NCBI GenBank assembly: GCA_019637095.1
Contig: JAHBWG010000083.1
Location: forward strand, 1-40,544
DNA from: Sandaracinaceae bacterium
Lineage (GTDB): Bacteria; Myxococcota_A; Polyangia; Polyangiales; Sandaracinaceae
Direction: 5' to 3'
Length of the DNA stretch: 40,544 nt
The notes under the pieces were generated by a model, which made no database searches, was not told the DNA's origin, and worked only from the letters and a program-made list of their open reading frames with translations. A program made the translations under genes and the position numbers. How positions within the stretch are numbered: the first letter of the stretch is position 1; every line of letters starts with the position of its first letter. Of the stretch, positions 15,778-23,130 are shown piece by piece.

Positions 15778-17799
15778 TCAGACGAGCCCGGAGCGGGCGA
15801 GCAGCGCGTCGACGCTCGGCTCGCGCCCCATGAAGTCGCGGAAGAGCTCCTCGGGCGGGGCGCTGTCGCCGCGCGAGAGGATCTTGCGGCGCAGCGCGTC
15901 GCCGACCTCGGCGTCGAAGATGCCGTGCTCGACGAACCGCGTGAACACGTCGGCGTCGAGGACCTCGGCCCACTTGTAGCTGTAGTAGCCCGCCGCGTAG
16001 CCGACGGCGCCCTGGAAGAGGTGCCCGAAGCCGCAGATCATCGCGTAGTCGTCGGGCAACGGCGTCGCGGCGAACGGCGCCATCACCCGCCGCGCGTAGT
16101 CGACGGGCTCGCCGTCGCGCGCCGGGTCGTAGTCGACGTGCAGCGCGAGGTCGACGCTGGCGAAGCCGAGCTGGCGCATCGTCGCGCTCGCCGCGCGGAA
16201 GGTGCGCGCGCGCGTCATCTTCTCGAAGAGGTCGTCGGGGATCGGCGCGCCGCTCTCGTGGTGGTGGGCGAAGAGGTCGAGCGCCTCGCGCTCCCACGTC
16301 CAGTTCTCCATCACCTGCGAGGGCAGCTCGACGAAGTCCCATGCGACGCTCGTGCCCGCGAGGCTGCGCACCTCGACGTCGCTCAGGAGCAGGTGCATCA
16401 GGTGGCCGAACTCGTGGAAGAGCGTCTCGACCTCGTCGTGCGTCAACAGCGCGGGGCGATCGCCGACGGGCGGCGTCGCGTTCGCACAGAAGAGGCCGAG
16501 GTGCGGCCCATGCTCGGGACCGCCGGTGACGAAGCTGCTCATCCACGCGCCACCGCGCTTGTTCTCGCGCGGGTGGAGGTCCACGTAGAACGCGCCGCGC
16601 AGCGCGTCGCCCTCGAGCAGCCGGTAGAACCGGACCGCCGGATCCCAGCCGGGCGCCTCGCCCGGCTCGACGCGCACGCCGTAGAGGCGACCGACGATCG
16701 CGAAGAGGCCGTCGAGCACCGCCTCGGCGGCGAAGTACGGGCGCAGCGCCTCCGCGTCGAAGTCGTAGCGGGCGCGGCGCAGCTTCTCCGCGTAGTAGCC
16801 GACGTCCCAGGGCTCGAGCGGCGGCGCGCCGGCGCCCTCGAGCTCGCGCCGGAACGCCTCGAGCTCGGCCGTCTCGCGATCGAAGAACGCGCGCGTGCGC
16901 TCCGTCAGATCGTCCACGAAGCGCCGCGCGCGAGCGCCGTTCTGCGCCATCCGCTCCTCGAGCACGTAGTCGGCGAAGGTCGCGTAGCGGAGCAGCGCCG
17001 CCTTCTCGCGGCGCAGCTCGAGGATGCGCCCGATGAGCGGCGAGTTGTCCTTCTCGCCGCGGCTCGCGCGCGTGTTGTAGGCGCGCCACACCGTCTCGCG
17101 GACCTGCGCGTCGTCGAGATAGCTGAGCACCGGGAACGCGCTCGGGGCCTGCAGCGTGAAGCGCCACCCCTCGACGCCCTTGGCCTCGGCGGACGCGCGC
17201 GCCGCGGCGCGCGCGCTCTCGGGCAGCCCGCTCAGGCGCGCCTCGTCGTCGATCACCAGCTCGAACGCGTTCGTCTCGTCGAGGAGGTTCTGCGCAAACT
17301 TCGTGGTCAGCTTCGAGAGCTCCACGTCGATCTCCTGCAGGCGCGTCTTGCCCGCCTCGTCGAGGTCCGCGCCGTTGCGGCGGAACGCGCGCAGCTCCTT
17401 GTCGAGGAAGCGGCGTTTGGTCGGCGACAGCGCCTCGGCCTCCGCGGTCTCGGAGAACGCGACGAGGCGGCGGTAGAGCGCCGGATCGAGCGGGATCGCC
17501 GAGTAGAGCGCGCTCACCTTGGGCTGCACCTCGTTGTACGCGTCGCGCAGCGCGTCCGTCGTCGCCACGCTCTCGAGGTGGCCGACCACGCTCATGGCCC
17601 GGTCGAGCGGATCGAGCGCGTCCTCGAGCGCCGCGAGCGTGTTGGCGTAGGTCGGCGGCGCGGTCGAGGCGCCGATGGCGGCGATCGCGGCGCGCGCGCC
17701 CTCGAGCAGGGCGTCGACGGCCGGCTCGACGTGCGCCGCCTCGATGCGATCGAACGGGATGTGGAAGCCGAGGTCGAGGAGCGGGTTCGCGGAGGACAT
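15778..17799 (-). CDS. prlC: M3-family oligopeptidase (PrlC/oligopeptidase A-like)
   Basis: A 673-residue cytosolic zinc metallopeptidase that degrades oligopeptides, close to the usual 680 residues of oligopeptidase A. The zinc site is intact: HEFGH at 462-466 with the M3-type extra His469, and the third ligand Glu491 in the downstream FVELPSQ motif. The N-terminal helical region begins NPLLDLGFHIPFDRIEAAHVEPA, standard for the family. The ATG at 17799 is preceded 7 nt upstream by TTATAC, giving a near-leaderless arrangement shared with the divergent gene at 17823. The gene symbol is by family resemblance; dipeptidyl carboxypeptidase (Dcp) is the main alternative. Confidence 0.95.
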   Translation of the reverse strand: MSSANPLLDLGFHIPFDRIEAAHVEPAVDALLEGARAAIAAIGASTAPPTYANTLAALEDALDPLDRAMSVVGHLESVATTDALRDAYNEVQPKVSALYSAIPLDPALYRRLVAFSETAEAEALSPTKRRFLDKELRAFRRNGADLDEAGKTRLQEIDVELSKLTTKFAQNLLDETNAFELVIDDEARLSGLPESARAAARASAEAKGVEGWRFTLQAPSAFPVLSYLDDAQVRETVWRAYNTRASRGEKDNSPLIGRILELRREKAALLRYATFADYVLEERMAQNGARARRFVDDLTERTRAFFDRETAELEAFRRELEGAGAPPLEPWDVGYYAEKLRRARYDFDAEALRPYFAAEAVLDGLFAIVGRLYGVRVEPGEAPGWDPAVRFYRLLEGDALRGAFYVDLHPRENKRGGAWMSSFVTGGPEHGPHLGLFCANATPPVGDRPALLTHDEVETLFHEFGHLMHLLLSDVEVRSLAGTSVAWDFVELPSQVMENWTWEREALDLFAHHHESGAPIPDDLFEKMTRARTFRAASATMRQLGFASVDLALHVDYDPARDGEPVDYARRVMAPFAATPLPDDYAMICGFGHLFQGAVGYAAGYYSYKWAEVLDADVFTRFVEHGIFDAEVGDALRRKILSRGDSAPPEELFRDFMGREPSVDALLARSGLV

Positions 17800-17806
17800 C
17801 GCGCGG

Positions 17807-17813
17807 GTATAAC
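17807..17813. promoter_or_regulatory. Shared symmetric -10 candidate (GTATAAC) for divergent genes
   Basis: On the plus strand TATAAC (17808-17813) ends 9 nt before the GTG at 17823. On the minus strand TTATAC (17812-17807) ends 7 nt before the ATG at 17799. One AT-rich heptamer in a 23-bp spacer could therefore serve both directions. Confidence 0.45.
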
Positions 17814-17822
17814 AGGCGCGAC

Positions 17823-18449
17823 GTGTACGCGCGATCGATCGAAGGCGCCGGCCGGGCGCTGGTGGTGGCGCTCGGCGCCGAGGAGCTGGTCGGCGCCGCG
17901 GTCGTCGCGCTCGCGCTCGAGGGGCGCGCGACCGAGGTGGTGCTCGCGTGCGTGGGCGACGGCGCGCCGTGGGCGGCGCCCCTCGCGGGGTGGTGGGCCG
18001 CGCAGGCGCACCCGGTCGACGTGCGCCCCTTCACGGGCGCGGCCGGGTTCGATCGCGTGTACGCGGTCGCGAGCGCGCTCGAGCGCGCGGTGCCGGCCGA
18101 GGTGCGCGCGCACCCGGACGCGTGGTTCGCGCTCGTCGGCGCGGGCGCGTGGGCGGACGAGCTCGAGGCGACGCGCCGTGGGCTCGTGGCGCGCGCCGCG
18201 GACGGGGCGCTCCGCGAGGTCGCCTTGATCCCGCGCTACGAGCGCGTGGGCCGCGCGCTGATCGAGCTGATCGAGGAGGTGCACCACGCGGTCGGCCCGA
18301 CGCAGCAGTGCCGCGTCGCCGACGCGCTGCGCGCGGCGCTCTTCGGGCGCGCGGGCCGCGTCCCCGTCAGCCTCGCGACCCGCGACGAGCCGCCGTGCCT
18401 CGACCCGCTGACGCTGATGGTCGCGTTCCTCGCGATCGAGCGCGCGTAG
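17823..18449 (+). CDS. Hypothetical protein, 208 residues
   Basis: A soluble alpha/beta-looking protein that I do not recognise. It opens with ALVVALGAEELVGAAVVALAL (about 12-32), a strand-loop-helix pattern that could be the start of a Rossmann-like fold. Later hydrophobic strands include EVVLACVGDG and WFALVGAGAWADE, and a helical block holds IELIEEVHHAV. No catalytic motif, signal peptide or TM helix is evident. The GTG at 17823 is supported by TATAAC 9 nt upstream and lack of coding character before it. Codon usage matches its neighbours. It shares its upstream region with the M3 peptidase gene. Confidence 0.65.
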   Translation: MYARSIEGAGRALVVALGAEELVGAAVVALALEGRATEVVLACVGDGAPWAAPLAGWWAAQAHPVDVRPFTGAAGFDRVYAVASALERAVPAEVRAHPDAWFALVGAGAWADELEATRRGLVARAADGALREVALIPRYERVGRALIELIEEVHHAVGPTQQCRVADALRAALFGRAGRVPVSLATRDEPPCLDPLTLMVAFLAIERA

Positions 18450-18465
18450 CCGGGCTCGAGTCACT

Positions 18466-18543
18466 GTCGATTGATCGAGGGCGCACGCGGCTGACGGCGC
18501 CGTTCGAGGCCAGGCCATCGCGCAGCGATGGCCGTTGGCCGAG
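18466..18543. repeat. Palindromic dispersed repeat, copy A
   Basis: About 78 bp lying just past the stop at 18449 and before the convergent stop at 18578. It matches copy B (23049-23130) over most of its length. The core is a perfect hairpin: GGCCATCGC (18513-18521), loop GCA, GCGATGGCC (18525-18533). It probably acts at least as an RNA hairpin between convergent genes. Confidence 0.7.
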
Positions 18544-18577
18544 GGGGCCCCATCGCTCGAACAGCCCCTCCGCAAAC

Positions 18578-20002
18578 TCAGATCCTGCCGCCGAGGGTCA
18601 CGAGGCCGCCGCCCTCGATCGGCGCGGCGCCGAGGTGCACCGGCGGCGCCTCGTCCGCGCCCTCCCACCCGTCGGTCAGCAGGTAGAGCAGCGCCCAGCC
18701 GCCCACCGACCCGATCAGCGAGCCGACGCCGAGCGCGGGCAGCTCCGGGGTCTCGCGGGTCGCGTAGTAGTAGAGCATCGGCAGCGCGGCGCCGACCCCG
18801 AAGCCGGCGAGGAACCCGAGATCGACGAACAGCGTGCGGCCCACCGGCATCCGCCCGCCGCCCGCGACCGCGGCGATCCCCGCGAGCAGCCCCGCGTCGA
18901 GGCCGACGAGCGAGAGCAAGAGCCCCGCGGTCGGGCTCTGGTAGTCGGTGATCATCGCGATCGACGTGCCGAGCAGGCCGCCCCAGATCCCGGCCGACTC
19001 GACGAGCCGGGCCTCGTCGACGCGCGGCTGCGCGCCGAAGCCCGCGACCGCGCCGACGAGCGCGCCGACCGCGGCGCCGCCCCACACGAGCGAGAAGCTG
19101 AGGGCCGGATCGTCGACGCCCTCCGCGACGGCGAGCCCCCACGAGAGCATCCCGTTCGCGAAGCCGAAGCGGATCGCCGCGCTCATCGTCGGCGCGACGC
19201 CGGTGCGCAGCGCGCCCGTGAGGTCGAGCGAGATCACGCCGACGACGAACACGGCCGACGTGCCCACCATCGAGAGCGTGTACGCGACCGTCCCCGCGGT
19301 CTGCTCGGAGGCGACCCAGGGGATGTAGGCCCCGGTCAAGAGGCCGAGCAGGCCACCGGTGATGTAGAGCTCGACGGCCTCACCGACGCCGCGCGCGTCC
19401 GGGTCGCGCGGCGCGCGCGGCGCGACGGGCGGGCCGTAGGTCATGGGCTGCGGTGCAGGCGCGTACATGGCGGGGGGCACCCCGGGTGGCGACGGCGCGC
19501 TCGCGACGGCGATCGCGCGCAGCTGCTCCGCGCGCCCGCGGAGCGCGGAGCCCGCGGGCAAGCGCGCGAGCGCGAAGTCGAGGCGCGGCACCGCGAGCGG
19601 CACGCGGCCCGCGCGCAGATCGAGCTCCGCCTCGACGACCATCGGGGCGAGCACCTCGTCGGCCGGGGGCACGTCGGCGTTCGGGTCCCGCCGCTGCTCG
19701 GCGAGCACACACAGGCCGTCGGCGCGCACGCGCAGGGGCGAGCGCTCCGGGAGCGACTGCGACGCGAGGCTCGCGCGCGCGAGCGCGAGCGCCGCCTGCC
19801 CGGCCGCGAGGTCCTGCTCGGCGGCGCGCAGCAGCGGCTCGACGACGAGCTCGGGCACGTGGGGCGGCGGCGAGGGCGCGGTTGGCTCGGGCGCGGCGAG
19901 CGCCGCCCCGGGCGGCGGCGGCACGACGAGCCCATCGTCCTGGGCGCGCGCCGAGGTCGCGCACGCGAACAGCACCGACGCGAGGACCAGGACACGACGC
20001 AT
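18578..20002 (-). CDS. Multi-spanning membrane protein with signal peptide, unknown function
   Basis: A 474-residue protein with a signal peptide (VLVLASVLFACATSARAQ), a Pro-rich spacer, and an exported helical region (about 45-170) of TPR-like character (LLRAAEQDLAAGQAALALARA, then PLAVPRLDFALARLPAGSAL). A second Pro-rich spacer ends near 205. The C-terminal half (about 215-450) has about seven or eight Gly/Ala-rich hydrophobic segments, for example GGLLGLLTGAYIPWVAS. The layout of a periplasmic repeat domain followed by an integral domain is seen in other myxobacterial proteins of unknown role. ATG at 20002 with TACCAT 8 nt upstream; divergent from glmU. Confidence 0.75.
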   Translation of the reverse strand: MRRVLVLASVLFACATSARAQDDGLVVPPPPGAALAAPEPTAPSPPPHVPELVVEPLLRAAEQDLAAGQAALALARASLASQSLPERSPLRVRADGLCVLAEQRRDPNADVPPADEVLAPMVVEAELDLRAGRVPLAVPRLDFALARLPAGSALRGRAEQLRAIAVASAPSPPGVPPAMYAPAPQPMTYGPPVAPRAPRDPDARGVGEAVELYITGGLLGLLTGAYIPWVASEQTAGTVAYTLSMVGTSAVFVVGVISLDLTGALRTGVAPTMSAAIRFGFANGMLSWGLAVAEGVDDPALSFSLVWGGAAVGALVGAVAGFGAQPRVDEARLVESAGIWGGLLGTSIAMITDYQSPTAGLLLSLVGLDAGLLAGIAAVAGGGRMPVGRTLFVDLGFLAGFGVGAALPMLYYYATRETPELPALGVGSLIGSVGGWALLYLLTDGWEGADEAPPVHLGAAPIEGGGLVTLGGRI

Positions 20003-20010
20003 CGCCTCCC

Positions 20011-20016
20011 ATGGTA
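20011..20016 (-). promoter_or_regulatory. Candidate -10 element (TACCAT)
   Basis: TACCAT on the minus strand ends 8 nt before the ATG at 20002. It is the same hexamer as before the ABHD18-like gene. Confidence 0.4.
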
Positions 20017-20049
20017 CCAGCGGTCCCGGCTGCGCGCGGGGCTCGGGTT

Positions 20050-20055
20050 TGGTAT
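20050..20055 (+). promoter_or_regulatory. Candidate -10 element (TGGTAT) for glmU
   Basis: TGGTAT ends 9 nt before the glmU ATG at 20065 in a 62-bp divergent spacer. It is not a TANNNT match but keeps the common spacing, and no good ribosome binding site is present. Confidence 0.3.
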
Positions 20056-20064
20056 GGGGGCGCC

Positions 20065-21498
20065 ATGACGTCGAACGTGGGCGGCTTCGCCGCCGTGGTG
20101 TTGGCCGCCGGTCAGGGGACGCGCATGAAGAGCGCGCTGCCCAAGGTGCTGCACGAGATCGCCGGCCGCCCGATGGTCGACTGGCCGGTGGCCGCCGCGC
20201 TCGAGGCCGGCGCCGCGCGCGTCGTCGTGGTGCTCGGCTACGGCAAGGCGCAGGTCGAGGCGGCGCTCGAGCTCGCCGGAGGCCGCGTCGAGACCGCGCT
20301 GCAGGCGGAGCAGCGCGGGACCGGGCACGCGGTGCGCTGCGCGCTCCCGAGCCTCGAGGGCTTCGAGGGCACGGTGGTCATCCTCTACGGCGACGTGCCG
20401 CTGCTCGAGGCGAGCGCGCTCGAGGCGCTCGTCGGCGCGCGCGGCGCGGCGGCGCTCTCGCTGCTCACGTGCCGCACCTCGAGCCCGACCGGCTACGGGC
20501 GCATCCTGCGCGACGGCACCGGCGCGGTCGTCGGCATCCGCGAGGAGAAGGACTGCTCCGACGCGGAGCGCGCGATCGACGAGATCAACCCCGGCGTCTA
20601 CGCGACGGACGCGGCGTTCTTGCGCGAGGCGCTCGCCGCGTTGACCGACGACAACGCGCAGGGCGAGCTCTACCTGACGGACATCGTGGCGGCGGCCGCC
20701 GCGCGCGGCGGCGCGCGCGCGGTGCCGTGGGCGCTCGAGAGCCTCTCGGGCGTCAACGATCGCGCGCAGCTCGCCGACGCCGCGGCGGTGATGCGGCGGC
20801 GCATCGCGACGCGCCACGCGCGCGCCGGGGTCACGATCCGCGACCTCGCGCGCGTCGACATCGACGCGGAGGTCACGATCGAGGCCGACGCGGTGATCGA
20901 GCCAGGCGTGGTGCTGCGCGGCGCGACGGCGATCGGAGCGGGCGCGCACGTCGACGTCGGCTGCGTGGTCACCGACTCGGTGCTCGAGCCGGGCGCGTAC
21001 CTCGAGCCGTACTCGGTGGTGACCGAGAGCCGCGTGGGCCCCGCGGCGCACGTCGGCCCGTTCTCGCACCTGCGGCCCGGCTCGGTGATGGGGCCGCGCG
21101 CCAAGGTCGGGAACTTCGTGGAGATGAAGAAGACGACGCTCGGCGAGGACGCGAAGGCCAACCACCTGAGCTACCTCGGCGACGGCACGGTCGGGCCGCG
21201 CGTGAACATCGGGGCGGGCACGATCTTCTGCAACTACGACGGGTTCCGCAAGCACCAGACCGTGCTCGAGGAGGGCTGCTTCATCGGCAGCGACTCGCAG
21301 CTCGTCGCGCCGGTGCGGGTCGGCGCGGGCGCGTACGTCGCGACGGGCACGACGGTCACCAAGGACGTGCCGCCGGACGCGCTCGCGGTCGGACGGATCC
21401 GGCAGTCGAACAAGGAGGGCTACGCCTCGCGGCTCAAGGCGCGCTTCGCCGCCCTCGCGAAGGCCGAGAAGGAGAAGAAGGACGCGCAGGAGCCGTGA
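20065..21498 (+). CDS. glmU: Bifunctional GlcNAc-1-phosphate uridyltransferase / GlcN-1-phosphate acetyltransferase
   Basis: A 477-residue cytosolic enzyme that acetylates glucosamine-1-phosphate and couples it to UTP, making UDP-GlcNAc for peptidoglycan and LPS. The N-terminal uridyltransferase domain has LAAGQGTRMKSALPKVLHE (13-31), YGDVPL and EINPGVY. The C-terminal left-handed beta-helix carries repeated hexapeptides, FSHLRPGS, GNFVEMKK, NHLSYLGD and GAGTIFCNYDG, which are acetyltransferase active-site landmarks. It ends with KEGYASRLK and a Lys-rich tail, slightly longer than the usual 456. glmS is not adjacent. The ATG at 20065 is the first in-frame start before the nucleotide-binding loop. 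Confidence 0.98.
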   Translation: MTSNVGGFAAVVLAAGQGTRMKSALPKVLHEIAGRPMVDWPVAAALEAGAARVVVVLGYGKAQVEAALELAGGRVETALQAEQRGTGHAVRCALPSLEGFEGTVVILYGDVPLLEASALEALVGARGAAALSLLTCRTSSPTGYGRILRDGTGAVVGIREEKDCSDAERAIDEINPGVYATDAAFLREALAALTDDNAQGELYLTDIVAAAAARGGARAVPWALESLSGVNDRAQLADAAAVMRRRIATRHARAGVTIRDLARVDIDAEVTIEADAVIEPGVVLRGATAIGAGAHVDVGCVVTDSVLEPGAYLEPYSVVTESRVGPAAHVGPFSHLRPGSVMGPRAKVGNFVEMKKTTLGEDAKANHLSYLGDGTVGPRVNIGAGTIFCNYDGFRKHQTVLEEGCFIGSDSQLVAPVRVGAGAYVATGTTVTKDVPPDALAVGRIRQSNKEGYASRLKARFAALAKAEKEKKDAQEP

Positions 21499-21520
21499 GC
21501 CGATCGCCGAGCCCTGGGGC

Positions 21521-22042
21521 TCACCGCTTCTTCTTCGGACCGACCAGCGTCATCAGCGTCGCCCGCGCGACCTCGGCGCCGCTCCCGTCGGTGAGGCTCA
21601 CCTCGATCTCGAGCTCGCGCTCGCGCGCGTCGTCGATCGGCGGGCACGTGCTCGTCCCGAGGATCGTGCCGCGCGCCTTCTTCAGGTACTCGATCGACAT
21701 CCCCTTGACGATGAAGCGCGCGTCGTCGGGCAGCGTGTAGGCGACCGCGACGTTGCCGGTCAGCTCCGCGAGGTTCGCGAGCGCGACGGCGTGCACGCAG
21801 TCGAGGTGGTTGCGGACCTTGCGCCGATCGCGCAGCTCCACGCGCGAGTAGCCCTGGCGCAGCTCGAGGACGCGCGCGCCGATCGTGCCGGTGTAGGGCG
21901 CGGCGAGCCCGACGAGCCGACTGAACGCGGTGCGCCCGCCCGGCACGGCGCGCAGCCGATCCCACGCGTCCCGGATGAAGTTCCCGTGCTTCTCGATCGA
22001 CGGAAAGGGGAGCGCGTTCGTGAGGGTCGCGGCGAGGCTCAT
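21521..22042 (-). CDS. DUF4442 hotdog-fold thioesterase-like protein
   Basis: A 173-residue protein of the DUF4442 family, related to the PaaI/YiiD hotdog thioesterases. Seen: SRLVGLAAPYTGTIGARVLELRQGYSRVEL (about 40-69; the 'P..G..v..l..G.s.v.l' strand pattern) and NHLDCVHAVALANLAELTGN (about 78-97), the family's central helix region with N, H and the N/AxxE motif. No signal peptide. It probably acts on an acyl-CoA or acyl carrier protein, substrate unknown. The ATG at 22042 gives a normal family length; there is no AT-rich hexamer before it, unlike many genes here. Divergent from the Rpn-like gene. Confidence 0.85.
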   Translation of the reverse strand: MSLAATLTNALPFPSIEKHGNFIRDAWDRLRAVPGGRTAFSRLVGLAAPYTGTIGARVLELRQGYSRVELRDRRKVRNHLDCVHAVALANLAELTGNVAVAYTLPDDARFIVKGMSIEYLKKARGTILGTSTCPPIDDARERELEIEVSLTDGSGAEVARATLMTLVGPKKKR

Positions 22043-22132
22043 GCGCCGGAGCGTGGAGCGCGCGCGCGAGCACGGCAAGCGGCGAAACCGGCGCCCCGAG
22101 GTTCCGATGAGCCCCGCGAGGGCGAGGCCGCG

Positions 22133-23026
22133 ATGACACGACCGCACGAGGCGTTCGGGAAGGACTTCTTGCTCGGGGCGACCGAGGCGCTCGCGGTCGC
22201 GCAGGCCGAGCTCGAGGTGGGCCCGGAGCCGCAGTCCATCGATCTCTGGCTCGAGCCGCGCGCGGCGCGCCCGGAGGCCGAGTCCTCGCACCCGTCGATC
22301 GCGCTGCTCGCACACATGACGCGCGAGCCCTGCGGGCTCGAGCTGTACAGCCGCGCGCCGGGCGTGCCGGAGCTCTATGGGTGCCTGCGCAAGCAGCTCG
22401 GCGTCGCGCACCTGCGCGCCCGCGCGCAGCGCACGACGATCGAGCGCGCTCTCCCGCCGTTCTGGGTCCTGTGTGCGGGCCGCCCGCGTCGCGCGCTCGA
22501 CGCGCTCGGCGCGGCGCCGCTCGAGGGCGACTTCCCCGCCGGGTTCTTCGGGATCGCCGTCCGCATCCCGCTCCGCCTCGTGGTGCTCTCGGAGCTGCCC
22601 GAGACGCCCGAGACGCGGATCCTGCGCCTGCTCGGACGGCGGCGCGTCTTCTCTCGCGCGCTCGCGGAGGTCAAAGACGACCCGCTGCTGTGGCCTATAC
22701 TAGAGCCGGTGGCGCTCCGCTGGGCGACGCGGATCGAGCACCGGGGCGCGTCGAGCCCCGAGGAGGAGGAGCTGTTGATGAACACCAGGGAGTACTTCGA
22801 GGCCTACTCCGAGAAGCTTCGACAAGAGGGCCGCACGGTGGGCCTGCGACAGGGCAGGCAGGAGGGCAGGCGCGAGCTCCTCGCCGCGCTCCTCGCGCAA
22901 CGGTTCGGGCCGCTCCCCGACGCGGCGCGCGCGCGCCTCGAGGTCGCGTCCGAGGAGACGCTCGCGCGGATCGGAGCGGCGCTCTTCGATGCGCCGTCGC
23001 TCGAGGCCCTCTTCGCCGAGGAGTGA
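22133..23026 (+). CDS. Rpn/DUF4351-like protein (PD-(D/E)XK superfamily candidate)
   Basis: A 297-residue protein whose architecture recalls the Rpn/DUF4351 families linked to transposase_31/PD-(D/E)XK nucleases. It starts HEAFGKDFL, like the 'HDxFFKxxF' opening of those families. The middle region is alpha/beta with IALLAHMTREPCGLELYSR. The C terminus is an EYFEAYSEKLRQEGRTVGLRQ-type coiled segment followed by GRQEGRRELLAALLAQRFGPL and a DUF4351-like tail ending SLEALFAE. A clear nuclease motif (D...ExK) is not visible, so it may be inactive or divergent. Such proteins occur in many near-copies in some myxobacterial and cyanobacterial genomes. ATG at 22133; followed by palindromic repeat copy B. 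Confidence 0.6.
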   Translation: MTRPHEAFGKDFLLGATEALAVAQAELEVGPEPQSIDLWLEPRAARPEAESSHPSIALLAHMTREPCGLELYSRAPGVPELYGCLRKQLGVAHLRARAQRTTIERALPPFWVLCAGRPRRALDALGAAPLEGDFPAGFFGIAVRIPLRLVVLSELPETPETRILRLLGRRRVFSRALAEVKDDPLLWPILEPVALRWATRIEHRGASSPEEEELLMNTREYFEAYSEKLRQEGRTVGLRQGRQEGRRELLAALLAQRFGPLPDAARARLEVASEETLARIGAALFDAPSLEALFAEE

Positions 23027-23048
23027 GGGACACACGGCCTCGAAGACC

Positions 23049-23130
23049 GTCGATCCGTCGAGCGAGCGCGCACGCGGCCGACCGCGCCATCGAGGCCAGC
23101 CCGTCGCGAGCGCGACGGGCCTCGGCCGAC
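23049..23130. repeat. Palindromic dispersed repeat, copy B
   Basis: About 82 bp between the stop at 23026 and the convergent stop codon at 23131. It shares with copy A the blocks GTCGAT, TCGAG, GCGCACGCGGC, GCGCC, TCGAGGCCAG and GGCCGA in the same order. The hairpin core is GCCCGTCGCG (23099-23108), AG, CGCGACGGGC (23111-23120), a perfect 10-bp stem. The stem sequence differs from copy A on both arms, yet pairing is kept. Confidence 0.7.
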
